Notes: generated from the sequence alone by a model not told the origin. DNA of 64,000 nt from Sphingomonadaceae bacterium (GCA_020630295.1 JAHDBR010000003.1:1-64000); one strand, 5' to 3'. Numbered from the stretch's first letter, positions 1 through 7,934 are shown. Program-made: numbers and translations.

Positions 1-66
1 GACGATTTAGGCCACCAGCGTTCTACAGGCAACATAAATCAAAATAACCTATTTGGCACTTTTATG

Positions 67-95
67 TTGACATCGTAACGCTCTTTGGTTAGAGA
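67..95 (+). promoter_or_regulatory. Candidate sigma-70 promoter for the GTA operon
   Basis: TTGACA at 67-72 is followed after 17 bases by TAGAGA at 90-95, which together resemble a vegetative promoter reading towards the first GTA gene at 182. The first 78 bases are open in frame 1 and may be the end of an upstream gene, but no family is recognisable. The -10 is a weak match, and no experiment supports transcription from here. Confidence 0.3.
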
Positions 96-122
96 AACGG
101 AACATCGCGATAAACCGATTCG

Positions 123-154
123 AAAGGCAGCCCTTCTCCGGACAGGCTGCCTTT
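123..154 (+). terminator. Perfect 10-bp hairpin ahead of the GTA cluster
   Basis: AAAGGCAGCC (123-132) and GGCTGCCTTT (145-154) form a perfect 10-bp stem with a 12-base loop, ending in a short T-rich stretch. It could terminate an upstream gene. If the promoter candidate at 67-95 is real, it would instead lie in the GTA leader and act as an attenuator. The sequence alone does not separate these readings. Confidence 0.5.
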
Positions 155-181
155 CTGCATTTCGTTAAGGACGATATTTAG

Positions 182-706
182 ATGACTGACACTGGTTGCG
201 GGAAAGATCCTGCAAAGCGCGGAAGGCGGATCAAACTCCGTACCGAGCTTACCGAAGGCGAGCCGGAGGCCGTGGACAAGCACTGGCGCGGTCTGTTTCT
301 CGATATTTTGGCTGAAACCTCGAACGTCAGCGAAGCTGCAAGGCGGACAATCATCAACCCTAGCCGCGCATATAAGAACCGCCGCGAAGATCCGGTCTTC
401 GCCGCACAGTGGCACGCGGCGTTGATGGAAGGATACGAACATCTGGAGATGGAGACACTGCAGCGGCTGCGCGCGGGTACTGCGGCGGACGGACCGAAAT
501 TTGATACGGCAAATGCGTTGCGCCTGCTGGCGATGCATAAAGAAACTGTCGCGAAAGAACGCGCCAAGCACTCCTCCCTTTCAGAAGCGGAGGTGCTGGC
601 GTCCATCAATGCCAAGATTGCCATCATCCGCGCTAGAGAAAACGCCGCCGCAAATGACAAACGCGCAGCCGCAAGCAATACCGCGCAAACTAGCGGCGTG
701 AACTGA
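182..706 (+). CDS. GTA small terminase subunit-like protein (g1 position)
   Basis: This 174-residue, charged, mostly helical protein is directly followed by the large terminase, the place of the small terminase (gp1) in the Rhodobacter capsulatus GTA. Residues about 45-85 have a helix-turn-helix look (SNVSEAARR..., then a basic segment and EDPVFAAQW), as in the DNA-recognition part of small terminases. The C-terminal third is Ala/Lys/Arg-rich. It starts at an ATG with AGGA about 11 bases upstream and ends two bases before the next start codon. The TerS role is inferred from position and the HTH-like segment. Confidence 0.65.
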   Translation: MTDTGCGKDPAKRGRRIKLRTELTEGEPEAVDKHWRGLFLDILAETSNVSEAARRTIINPSRAYKNRREDPVFAAQWHAALMEGYEHLEMETLQRLRAGTAADGPKFDTANALRLLAMHKETVAKERAKHSSLSEAEVLASINAKIAIIRARENAAANDKRAAASNTAQTSGVN

Positions 707-708
707 CA

Positions 709-2031
709 TTGCCGGACAATATCGCAGGCTGGTTCAGGCAGCTTGATCAAGACACTTTAAAGGCACTGGTGCGCTCACTCGGACCGCATGAACGCAACAA
801 CCTGCGCTACTTCTGGGACTTGTGGGCGCGCAGTGCACAGCTCCCGCCCGCAGGTGCGTGGCGTATCTGGCTGGTCTGCGCCGGCCGCGGTTTCGGCAAG
901 ACCCGCGCGGGGTCGGAATGGGTGCGCGGCATCGCGGCGCATAATCCGGCGGCGCATATCGCCCTGATCGGGGCATCATTGACAGAGGCGAGGTCGATTA
1001 TGGTGGAAGGAGAAAGCGGAGTGCTCGCAGTCTCCCCGCCCGACCATGCCCCCAAATATGAGGCATCCTTGCGCCGCCTGAAATGGCCGAACGGCGCGCA
1101 GGCGACACTCTATTCGGCAGCCGAGCCTGAAAGTTTGCGCGGACCGCAGCATAGTCACGCCTGGTGTGATGAGATCGCCAAATGGGATGCTTCAAAAGCG
1201 CTGTCGGCATGGGACAATCTGATGATGGGTTTACGGCTGGGAAACGATGCCAGAATTATGGCCACCACGACCCCGCGCGCAGTCCCGTTGATGCAAAGGC
1301 TGTTGAAAGAGGAAACCGGCGGCAATGTCAGCGTGACGCGCGGCTCAACCTATGACAACGCGGTCAATCTGCCCGAACATTTCATCACCGATATGCGGCG
1401 CAGCTACGGCGGATCATCGCTTGGCCGGCAGGAACTTGACGGAGAGATGCTGACCGAAATCGAAGGTGCATTGTGGTCCCGCACCATGCTGGAGCAATGC
1501 CGCGTGGATATGCCCGCCGCGCCTGCCATGCGGATCGTGATTGCAATTGATCCGCCGGTTTCCGCAGATGGTGACGAATGCGGTATCATTGTTGCCGCCC
1601 TGTGCGAGGATGGGAGCGGCGTGGTCCTGGCCGATTGCACATTATCGAAGGCAAGCCCCGAACGCTGGGCCCGTGCTGCGGCTGACGCGGCCGAGGCATG
1701 GTCGGCTGATCGTATCGTGGCAGAGGCCAATCAGGGCGGCGCAATGGTGGCGAGCGTATTGCGCGCCGCAAATGTTAATCTGCCGATCAAGCTGGTCCAT
1801 GCCAGCCGCGGTAAAGTCGCCCGCGCAGAACCTATCGCCGCACTCTACGAGGCGGGGCGCATCCATCATGCAGGCCAGTTTCCGGCACTGGAGGACCAGC
1901 TATGCGGCCTGCTTGTCGGCGGTACTTATGAAGGCCCCGGACGGAGTCCCGATCGCGCCGATGCGCTGGTTTGGGCGCTAACCGAACTTATGCTTGGCAA
2001 ACCTGCGCGTCCGCGCATTTCGCCGATCTGA
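709..2031 (+). CDS. GTA large terminase subunit (DNA packaging ATPase/nuclease)
   Basis: This 440-residue protein is the motor that translocates DNA into the head and cuts it. Walker A is GRGFGKT at about residues 59-65, and an acidic Walker B-like CDEIAKW lies near 153-159. The C-terminal half begins with an RNase H-like nuclease strand, VIAIDPPVSADGDE, near residue 280. The length matches terminases of the RcGTA g2 type. The start is a TTG immediately after the stop of the preceding gene, pointing to translational coupling. It begins the packaging and head module. Confidence 0.93.
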   Translation: MPDNIAGWFRQLDQDTLKALVRSLGPHERNNLRYFWDLWARSAQLPPAGAWRIWLVCAGRGFGKTRAGSEWVRGIAAHNPAAHIALIGASLTEARSIMVEGESGVLAVSPPDHAPKYEASLRRLKWPNGAQATLYSAAEPESLRGPQHSHAWCDEIAKWDASKALSAWDNLMMGLRLGNDARIMATTTPRAVPLMQRLLKEETGGNVSVTRGSTYDNAVNLPEHFITDMRRSYGGSSLGRQELDGEMLTEIEGALWSRTMLEQCRVDMPAAPAMRIVIAIDPPVSADGDECGIIVAALCEDGSGVVLADCTLSKASPERWARAAADAAEAWSADRIVAEANQGGAMVASVLRAANVNLPIKLVHASRGKVARAEPIAALYEAGRIHHAGQFPALEDQLCGLLVGGTYEGPGRSPDRADALVWALTELMLGKPARPRISPI

Positions 2032-2071
2032 AATATCTGAATTTCCATCCAGAAATCTAAAGGGAAACTCT

Positions 2072-3229
2072 ATGTCGTTCCTTTCTAATATTGCCTCTGC
2101 CTTCAAAGGCGGGGGAGATAGCCGTGTGCCTCTCGCGCGCGGTTTTGTTTCTCCTTGGGCCGCTGCTTTTGATGGCGGCAGTCCGCGCGCGCCGTTTGAT
2201 TACGGCCGCGCAGTGAAATCCAGTTTCGTCCAGAACCCCGTCGCCCAGCGTGCCGTGCGTATTGTGGCAGAGGGTGTCGGCAGCGCACCGCTCTCGCCAT
2301 CAGACGCCGGTTTGACCGAATTGGTTGCAGCTTCCAGCGCTGGTCAGGCGCTGATCGAAACATTGGCGATGCACTTGCTCCTGCACGGCAATGGGTTCGT
2401 GCAAATCATGAAGGATGGTTCCGGCCAGGCGATTGAATTGTTTGCCTTGCGGCCCGAACGGGTTTCCGTTGTACCCGGCGCGGATGGCTGGCCCACTGCC
2501 TATAATTACAAACTCAGCGACCGGACACTGACCATACCGCTGGAAGACGAGGCCGGCTGGTCCAACATCATCCATCTTAAAAGCCTGCATCCGGGCGATG
2601 ATCACTACGGCGCGGGCAGCCTGTCCGCCGCCGAGCAGGCGGTAGCCATCCACAATGCGGCCAGTGACTGGAACAGATCGCTTCTGGACAATGCAGCTCG
2701 CCCGTCCGGCGCACTGGTCTACGGGTCCGAAGATGCGGCAGGTCTGACCGCAGAACAGTTTGACCGGCTCAAGTCGGAGCTCGCTTCCGCCTATTCCGGA
2801 CAGGCCAATGCGGGGCGGCCCATGCTGCTTGAGGGCGGACTGGACTGGAAAGCCATGTCCATGAGCCCGGCCGATATGGATTTCGCCACGCTAAAGGCGG
2901 CGGCTGCCCGCGATATTGCCCTGGCGTTTGGTGTGCCGCCAATGCTGCTCGGCCTACCAGGTGATAATAGCTACGCCAATTACAAAGAGGCGAACCGCGC
3001 CTTGTGGCGCCTCACATTGCTGCCTTTGGCGGGCAAAATATATGGCGGATTACAACAAGGCCTTAGCCCGTGGTTCGGCGAGGCAAAACTGTCCGTCGAT
3101 CTGGATCAGATTTCCGCCCTATCTGAAGACCGCGAACGCCTCTGGTCGCAAATTTCCGGCGCGGCGTTTTTGTCAGACACGGAAAAGCGCGAAATGCTTG
3201 GCTTGAATCCAGCAGGAGAAACGCAATGA
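2072..3229 (+). CDS. GTA portal protein, HK97 type
   Basis: The product forms the dodecameric ring at the head vertex through which DNA passes. I place the start at the ATG at 2072 (385 aa), because AGGGA stands eight bases upstream and the longer reading from 1994 would overlap the terminase. Typical portal segments are seen: an N-terminal clip region, ALRPERVSVVPG, HLKSLHPGDDHYGAGSL, and a C-terminal FGVPPMLLGLPGDNSY. It follows the terminase by 40 bases and overlaps the next gene by 4 bases. Confidence 0.93.
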   Translation: MSFLSNIASAFKGGGDSRVPLARGFVSPWAAAFDGGSPRAPFDYGRAVKSSFVQNPVAQRAVRIVAEGVGSAPLSPSDAGLTELVAASSAGQALIETLAMHLLLHGNGFVQIMKDGSGQAIELFALRPERVSVVPGADGWPTAYNYKLSDRTLTIPLEDEAGWSNIIHLKSLHPGDDHYGAGSLSAAEQAVAIHNAASDWNRSLLDNAARPSGALVYGSEDAAGLTAEQFDRLKSELASAYSGQANAGRPMLLEGGLDWKAMSMSPADMDFATLKAAAARDIALAFGVPPMLLGLPGDNSYANYKEANRALWRLTLLPLAGKIYGGLQQGLSPWFGEAKLSVDLDQISALSEDRERLWSQISGAAFLSDTEKREMLGLNPAGETQ

Positions 3230-3534
3230 CACGCCGCACTATGCTCGCGGGCCTGATGTCACAGGCGAATGCAGAAGGAAGCGATCTGGTGACATTGCGC
3301 GCCATCGTTGAAGAAGCCAGCGAAGTGGGTGCGGACCGCGCCTTGCAGCGATTGGGCCTGCATGATGACAGTGCCGAAGATGATATTGATGAGCTTCGCG
3401 AGCTGTTGCAGGCGTGGCGCGATGCCAAGAAGAGCGCATCGAAAGCGGCCATTCAATGGATCGTCAGGGGGCTTCTGGCGCTGCTACTGATCGGCATTGC
3501 TGTGCGCATCGGACTGCCGGAGATGCTCCGTTGA
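3226..3534 (+). CDS. Small GTA membrane protein (g3.5 position, DUF6127-like)
   Basis: This 102-residue protein has an acidic helical N-terminal two thirds and one hydrophobic segment at about residues 78-95 (IVRGLLALLLIGIAVRI). It starts in an ATGA overlap with the portal stop, with AGGAGA as ribosome site, and its own stop overlaps the TTG of the protease gene. A small gene lies at this place (g3.5) in RcGTA-like clusters. Its role is unknown; a single membrane segment in a virion operon suggests an assembly or membrane-linked role, which is only an inference. Confidence 0.75.
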   Translation: MTRRTMLAGLMSQANAEGSDLVTLRAIVEEASEVGADRALQRLGLHDDSAEDDIDELRELLQAWRDAKKSASKAAIQWIVRGLLALLLIGIAVRIGLPEMLR

Positions 3535-3920
3535 GGTTCGCCGGATACGCCGCCCTGTTCGGCATTCCCGACGCCGCAAATGACACGATTGTTTCAGGCG
3601 CTTTTGCACGGACTTTGCGCCAGCGCAGGGACCCCATACCGCTATATTGGCAGCACCGCCCCGAACAGCGCATTGGCTGGGTCGAAACGGCCAGCGAGGA
3701 TCACCGCGGATTGCGCGTCGTGGCCCGGATCGACAATCCGGACAGCCGCGCCTGCGCGATGCTGGCCCGGCGCAGCGTGTGCGGCCTCAGCTTCGGATAT
3801 CGGGCGCGAAAGTTTCATCGACGCGATGGCGGGCGATCATTGGAGGATATCGATTTGTTCGAGATCAGTCTGGTCACCACACCGCTGCAACATGGCGCGC
3901 GTGTCCATTTGATCGAATAG
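3531..3920 (+). CDS. HK97-family prohead protease
   Basis: This protease matures the capsid by cutting the capsid delta domain. I choose the TTG at 3531 (129 aa) because it overlaps the previous stop by four bases and begins right at the family N-terminus (RFAGYAALFG). An upstream in-frame start at 3414 would lie inside the previous gene. Catalytic elements are visible: His in YWQHRPEQRIGW near residue 43, and Ser in VCGLSFGY near residue 85. The family ending DLFEISLVTTPLQ is present. It is short for the family, as is usual in GTA clusters. Confidence 0.9.
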   Translation: MRFAGYAALFGIPDAANDTIVSGAFARTLRQRRDPIPLYWQHRPEQRIGWVETASEDHRGLRVVARIDNPDSRACAMLARRSVCGLSFGYRARKFHRRDGGRSLEDIDLFEISLVTTPLQHGARVHLIE

Positions 3921-3961
3921 CGCAGGCGCCCGCGTCCGATAACGCCGCAGCCCCTTCATTC

Positions 3962-3985
3962 GCCGCCGTCACAGGCGGCTTTTTT
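3962..3985 (+). terminator. Intrinsic terminator between protease and capsid genes
   Basis: GCCGCC (3962-3967) and GGCGGC (3974-3979) flank a six-base loop and are followed by six T residues, the standard form of a rho-independent terminator. A second T-run follows at 3990-3994. It sits within an otherwise tightly packed operon, just 52 bases before the capsid start, so capsid expression would need readthrough or its own promoter. Confidence 0.75.
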
Positions 3986-4036
3986 GTGCCTTTTTCTAGT
4001 TAAACCACCCCCACCGCCCGAAAGGTAATATTCTCT

Positions 4037-5188
4037 ATGGATACCCCTACCAACAGCACCTCCCAAACTCCTTCCGACCAGCTTGAGGCGAGCTTCGACA
4101 TCGTCGCCCGCCAAGATAAAACCGAAGCCGCTGTCGCGACCCTGCGCACCGATGTTGATGAAGTGAAAGCCCGGATCGACAAAGTCGCGAAGGCGGCAGC
4201 GCGCCCTGCCCTGTCAGGCAACGGTGACAGTGCCGAAGTGAAAGGTTTTGTCGACGGCTATCTGCGCCGCGGCAGCGAGGCTGAAGTCAAATCAATCAGC
4301 GGTCAGACACCGTCCGATGGCGGCTATGCGGTCCCGCGTGAAATTGATGCGATGATTGCGCGTGAACTCACCGAAATCAGCCCGATCCGCGCAATCGCAC
4401 AAGTCGTCCAAACCGGCAGTGCGGGCTATCGCAAGCTCATCTCCACCGGCGGCACGGCAAGTGGTTGGGTCAGCGAAACAGCCGCGCGTCCGGAAACAGA
4501 CACGCCGCAATTTGCGGAAATCGCCCCGCCAACAGGCGAACTATACGCCAACCCTGCGGCCAGTCAGGCCATGCTGGATGATGCAGGCTTCGATCTGGAA
4601 AGCTGGCTCGCCAGCGAGATTGCGATGGAGTTTGCACGGGCAGAAGGTGCAGCCTTTGTCGGCGGGTCCGGTTCCGATCAACCCGAAGGCTTCCTGTCCG
4701 CACCGACCTCTACCGCAGAGGATGGCGTGCGCGCATTCGGGGCTTTGCAATATGTCGGCTCTGGCAATGCCACCGGCTTTGACACAGCACCCGACGCCCG
4801 GCTGATTGATCTGGTGCACACAATGAAGGCCGGCCACCGCCAAGGTGCCAGCTTCGTCATGAATTCGGCCACATTGGCAGAAGTCCGCAAGCTGAAAACC
4901 GCTGATGGCGCATTTTTGTGGCAGCCGGGCATGGTGGAAGGTCAGCCCGACCGCCTGCTTGGCTATCCCGTTGTCGAAGCGGAAGATATGCCGGATATTG
5001 CCAGCGGCACCTTCCCGATCGCATTCGGCAATTTCCGCCATGGCTATCTGATCGCAGAACGGTCAGCCACGCAGATCCTGCGCGATCCGTTCACCAATAA
5101 ACCGTTCGTGCATTTCTACGCGACCAAACGCGTCGGCGGCCAAGTGCTCGACAGCGCGGCGATCAAGCTTCTCAAAATCGAGGAGTAA
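4037..5188 (+). CDS. GTA major capsid protein (HK97 fold)
   Basis: This is the main head shell protein, 383 residues. The N-terminal 60 residues are a charged coiled coil (about residues 18-58), the expected delta/scaffold domain that the protease removes. The HK97 body follows, with GGYAVPREIDAMI, TDTPQFAEIAPPTGELYANPAASQAML and a C-terminal GYLIAERSATQILRDPFT. It corresponds to RcGTA g5. It is the only gene of the cluster with large intergenic gaps on both sides, each containing strong stem-loops. Confidence 0.95.
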   Translation: MDTPTNSTSQTPSDQLEASFDIVARQDKTEAAVATLRTDVDEVKARIDKVAKAAARPALSGNGDSAEVKGFVDGYLRRGSEAEVKSISGQTPSDGGYAVPREIDAMIARELTEISPIRAIAQVVQTGSAGYRKLISTGGTASGWVSETAARPETDTPQFAEIAPPTGELYANPAASQAMLDDAGFDLESWLASEIAMEFARAEGAAFVGGSGSDQPEGFLSAPTSTAEDGVRAFGALQYVGSGNATGFDTAPDARLIDLVHTMKAGHRQGASFVMNSATLAEVRKLKTADGAFLWQPGMVEGQPDRLLGYPVVEAEDMPDIASGTFPIAFGNFRHGYLIAERSATQILRDPFTNKPFVHFYATKRVGGQVLDSAAIKLLKIEE

Positions 5189-5193
5189 AGCTC

Positions 5194-5228
5194 CCGGCGG
5201 GGTCGAGTTACCCCTTCTCCCCCGCCGG
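5194..5228 (+). repeat. 9-bp inverted repeat just after the capsid gene
   Basis: CCGGCGGGG (5194-5202) and CCCCGCCGG (5220-5228) can pair perfectly around a 17-base loop. It begins six bases after the capsid stop codon. Together with the stronger hairpin next to it, it may slow polymerase or protect the 3' end of capsid mRNA. There is no T-run of its own. Confidence 0.6.
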
Positions 5229-5233
5229 ATTCC

Positions 5234-5282
5234 GCACCCGCGCCGCCACGCGTTCCTCCCTCGCGGGGAGCGGCGCGGGTGC
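5234..5282 (+). terminator. 13-bp GC-rich hairpin between capsid and connector genes
   Basis: GCACCCGCGCCGC (5234-5246) and GCGGCGCGGGTGC (5270-5282) are perfect reverse complements with a 23-base loop, followed by ACCCTTTTG. This is the strongest stem in the virion cluster. The weak T-tract suggests a partial terminator or an mRNA-stabilising 3' structure, both of which would raise capsid output relative to downstream tail genes. That effect is inferred. Confidence 0.65.
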
Positions 5283-5310
5283 ACCCTTTTGAAACTTTCG
5301 GGAGATCGCC

Positions 5311-5856
5311 ATGAAACGCGCCATCATTACCCCCGCCGAGCTCGGCGGTGCCGCGCTGAGCGAGCTGAAGGAATGGCTCGCCATTTCTACACCGCACGAA
5401 GATAATGTACTTATCGCGATGCTGGGGGCCGCGCTCGATATGTGCGAATCCTTTACCGGCACCATGCCGCTTAGTGCGGTGTGCGAAGAGGTCTGGACCG
5501 CAACGAGCGAGTGGCAGACCCTTGGCGCACGCCCCGTGCAAGCGATTACAGGAATCTCCGGCATTCCTGCCGAAGGTCCGCAGTTCGCGCTGCCGCCAGA
5601 TGCATATGAAGTGGATCTGGATGCAGATGGATCGGGCCGTTTCAGAGTGCTCCGCCAAGGCAGCGCAGGCCGTGTCGCGGTGCACTTTATCGCTGGTTTA
5701 GCGCCAGGGTGGGGATCACTTCCCGACGGGCTTCGTCACGGCATTATCAGGTTCGCCGGCTTTCAATATCGAGACCGCGATACTGCCAATGCTGCCGCGC
5801 CGCCTGCGGCAGTGACTGCCCTTTGGAAACCGTGGCGCCGGATGCAGATCGCATGA
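5311..5856 (+). CDS. GTA head-tail connector (gp6-like adaptor)
   Basis: This 181-residue protein has the helical N-terminus of phage gp6-like connectors (ELKEWLAISTPHEDNVLIAMLGAALDMCESFTG), a central beta region and a C-terminal helix (DGLRHGIIRFAGFQYRDR). Such proteins dock under the portal. It corresponds to RcGTA g6. The start is an ATG with GGGAGA seven bases upstream. Its stop overlaps the next small gene by four bases. Confidence 0.85.
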   Translation: MKRAIITPAELGGAALSELKEWLAISTPHEDNVLIAMLGAALDMCESFTGTMPLSAVCEEVWTATSEWQTLGARPVQAITGISGIPAEGPQFALPPDAYEVDLDADGSGRFRVLRQGSAGRVAVHFIAGLAPGWGSLPDGLRHGIIRFAGFQYRDRDTANAAAPPAAVTALWKPWRRMQIA

Positions 5857-6023
5857 TCAATGCGCAGGCAGCGGATAGCACGAACGCATTGGAGGCCCGT
5901 CTGATCCGCAGGGCGGAAGCTCTGGGCAAGGCAGAAGCTGAAAGCCAGCAACGGCAAACCAGCGATGCACCGTCCCGGTGGCGCGATGCCCGGCTGTTGT
6001 GGCCACTTTTTACCAAGGATTAG
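5853..6023 (+). CDS. Small 56-residue protein in the GTA head-closure slot
   Basis: The ATG at 5853 overlaps the preceding stop (ATGA), giving a 56-residue charged protein with a helical Ala/Glu/Arg-rich core (ALEARLIRRAEALGKAEAES) and an aromatic end (RWRDARLLWPLFTKD). It occupies the place of RcGTA g7, the roughly 110-residue head-tail stopper, but is half that size and shows no visible similarity to it. Tight coupling on both sides supports it being a real gene. The function is not known. Confidence 0.65.
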   Translation: MINAQAADSTNALEARLIRRAEALGKAEAESQQRQTSDAPSRWRDARLLWPLFTKD

Positions 6024-6026
6024 ATT

Positions 6027-6425
6027 ATGGAAACGCTGCTTCGCACAGCATTGCTCGACTGGCTGCGCAATGCGCCCGATCTCGCTGACAAGCTGAATGC
6101 TATGGAGGAAGAAAGCCCGGTTCGTGCAAGCGCGCCGTGGCTGGGCATCGCCACCAGCGCATCTGCAGATTGGAGCACAAAGGAACGCGCAGGGCGCGAG
6201 GTGCGTATCGCGGTGGAGCTGCAAACGCGCGGTGATGATTCTGCCGCAGATGCCGAATTGGTCTCCATGATTGAGCAGCGCATCCGGGCGCTGCCACGCC
6301 GCCACCCCAAGTTCCATATTATCACCACGCAATTCCTGCGCGCCCGCGCCCAGCGCCGCGCCCGCAACCAACGCTCGATCCTGATGGAATATCGGTTTCG
6401 CGCTCTCGAAACAGTAACGGAGTAA
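6027..6425 (+). CDS. GTA tail terminator protein (DUF3168)
   Basis: This 132-residue protein fits the DUF3168 tail-completion family: RTALLDWLRNAPDLADKL at the N-terminus, then VRIAVELQTRGDDSAADAEL, and a C-terminal strand region with an Arg-rich stretch. The family caps the tail tube at the head end. It corresponds to RcGTA g8 and starts three bases after the previous gene. Confidence 0.87.
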   Translation: METLLRTALLDWLRNAPDLADKLNAMEEESPVRASAPWLGIATSASADWSTKERAGREVRIAVELQTRGDDSAADAELVSMIEQRIRALPRRHPKFHIITTQFLRARAQRRARNQRSILMEYRFRALETVTE

Positions 6426-6431
6426 ATCCTT

Positions 6432-6839
6432 ATGACAGCTCAAAAAGGCTCGGCCTTTCTTCTGAAAATCGGCGACGGCGCACAGCCGCCCAGCTATGAG
6501 ACAGTGGCAGGTCTGCGAACCACCCAAATGTCTATCAATGGCGATACGGTCGTGGTCACACACAAGGAATCGGGCGGCTGGCGCGATCTTCTTTCCGGCG
6601 CTGGCACTCGCTCGGTTTCCGTCAGTGCCAGCGGCATTTTTCTGGGAAGCACGGCAGAAAACTTGATCCGATCCCACGCGCTGGCCGGTACTCTGGACGA
6701 ATATGAATTGTCGTTCGAAGACGGTGCCAAATTGCGCGGCCGCTTTCTTGTACAACGCCTGGATTATGCGGGCGATTTCAATGGCGAGCGCAATTACACC
6801 CTCCAATTGGAAAGTTCCGGCGCGGTGCTGCCTGCATGA
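6432..6839 (+). CDS. GTA major tail tube protein
   Basis: This 135-residue protein has the phage major tail protein pattern: KGSAFLLKIGDG, a Ser-Gly-rich beta body, and NYTLQLESSGAV at the C-terminus. It polymerises into the tail tube. It is RcGTA g9-like in length and position, and it overlaps the chaperone gene by four bases, so tube and chaperone are translationally coupled. Confidence 0.9.
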   Translation: MTAQKGSAFLLKIGDGAQPPSYETVAGLRTTQMSINGDTVVVTHKESGGWRDLLSGAGTRSVSVSASGIFLGSTAENLIRSHALAGTLDEYELSFEDGAKLRGRFLVQRLDYAGDFNGERNYTLQLESSGAVLPA

Positions 6840-7150
6840 CCACCGCTCCAAACGCCTGCAGAGGCGAAAGCGGGCTGACAGTAAATGGCCGCCTTTATCT
6901 GTTGCGTCCCACATTCGCCTGTCTGGTTGCAGCAGAAGAGGAAATTGGCCCGCTTTTCGCGCTGGTCGAACGGGCCGGAGACGGTCAACTCAAAATTACC
7001 GAGCTGGCCGCGCTGTTCTGGCATTGCCTCGACAGTCGAGAAGGCCTGGACCGCAATGAGGTCGAAAATGCAGTTCTCGCGATTGGTTTGGCCGGGTGCG
7101 CGAAGCCGCTGCGCGCTTTGCTTGGTCAGATATTGCAGGGCGCTGGATGA
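6836..7150 (+). CDS. GTA gp10-like tail assembly chaperone
   Basis: This 104-residue protein matches the GTA gp10 family in length, order and pattern (GLTVNGRLYLLRPTFACLVAAEEEIG near residues 12-37, then ITELAALFWHCL). Such proteins sit between tube and tape measure genes and are thought to chaperone the tape measure. The start overlaps the tail tube stop and the stop overlaps the next start, both as ATGA. Confidence 0.85.
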   Translation: MTTAPNACRGESGLTVNGRLYLLRPTFACLVAAEEEIGPLFALVERAGDGQLKITELAALFWHCLDSREGLDRNEVENAVLAIGLAGCAKPLRALLGQILQGAG

Positions 7151-7341
7151 AGAACCGGTTTGCCGGTCAGGCTACCAAACTCGCCGGAATTGCTGCGCGC
7201 CATTTGGGCTGGCGACCGGATGATTTCTGGAATGCCACGCCTGCCGATCTGATGCTGGCCCTGTGCCCACCCGATGAAGATGCCGCGATGCTGTCTCGCG
7301 ATGATTTGAACACCATGCTGGAGCGTGACCGAAATGGATGA
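7147..7341 (+). CDS. GTA g10.1-like small tail assembly chaperone
   Basis: The ATG at 7147 overlaps the stop of the preceding gene and gives 64 residues ending in a typical segment, LGWRPDDFWNATPADLMLAL. This matches the small phage tail assembly chaperone called g10.1 in RcGTA. A longer reading from 7096 lies inside g10 and is less likely. It overlaps the tape measure start by a few bases. Confidence 0.83.
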   Translation: MKNRFAGQATKLAGIAARHLGWRPDDFWNATPADLMLALCPPDEDAAMLSRDDLNTMLERDRNG

Positions 7342-7912
7342 CACAATTGACGAATTGCTGATCGACGTGCGCGCCAGCACGCAAGGCTTTGCCTCTGATA
7401 TCGCGACAATGCGGGGCAGTGTTGATCGCGATCTGCTGGGCGGATTTAGCAAAGCGGGCGATGTTCTTGAACGCGGATTGCTAAGCGCGATCCGGAAGGG
7501 CAGCTTCGGGTTTGAAGATCTGCAGCGGACCGCATCACAGGCGTTGAGCCAGATTGCATCGCAAGCGCTCCAGCTCGGGCTCGACAAGATATTTGGCAGC
7601 TCTGGTGCAGGCTCGGGAGGACTCGGCGATTTATTTGGCGGGCTGATCGGCTCGGTATTCGGATTGCCCGGGCGCGCCACTGGCGGACCGGTTTCGCCAG
7701 GCCGCGGATATTTGGTGGGCGAGCGCGGACCCGAACTGTTTGTCCCGACAAGTGCGGGCCGCGTTGAAACCATGTCGGCGGCTGGCGGCCCGCCGCGCGA
7801 TGTACGCGTAGCCATCCAGCTGAACCAACCGCGCGGAGCGTCGGCTCCCGCCGCTTTGCAACGCTCGTCCCGACAAGTCGCCAGCGCCGTCCGCCGTGCG
7901 CTCATCTCCTGA
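7334..7912 (+). CDS. Short GTA tail tape measure protein
   Basis: The protein has 192 residues from the ATG at 7334 (a GTG at 7325 would add three). It sets tail length. The N-terminus is helical (TIDELLIDVRASTQGFASDIATM). A Gly-rich stretch follows, and the C-terminal signature GGPVSPGRGYLVGERGPELF is common to phage tape measure proteins. Its shortness fits GTA tails but is extreme compared with siphophages, whose tape measures usually exceed 600 residues. It corresponds to RcGTA g11. Confidence 0.87.
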   Translation: MDDTIDELLIDVRASTQGFASDIATMRGSVDRDLLGGFSKAGDVLERGLLSAIRKGSFGFEDLQRTASQALSQIASQALQLGLDKIFGSSGAGSGGLGDLFGGLIGSVFGLPGRATGGPVSPGRGYLVGERGPELFVPTSAGRVETMSAAGGPPRDVRVAIQLNQPRGASAPAALQRSSRQVASAVRRALIS

Positions 7913-7934
7913 ACCAACGTTAGGATAAAGCATC

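Noticed and set aside
5763-6914. 383-residue minus-strand reading frame
   Set aside because: It is antisense to several overlapping GTA tail genes and has a His/Cys-rich composition typical of shadow frames.
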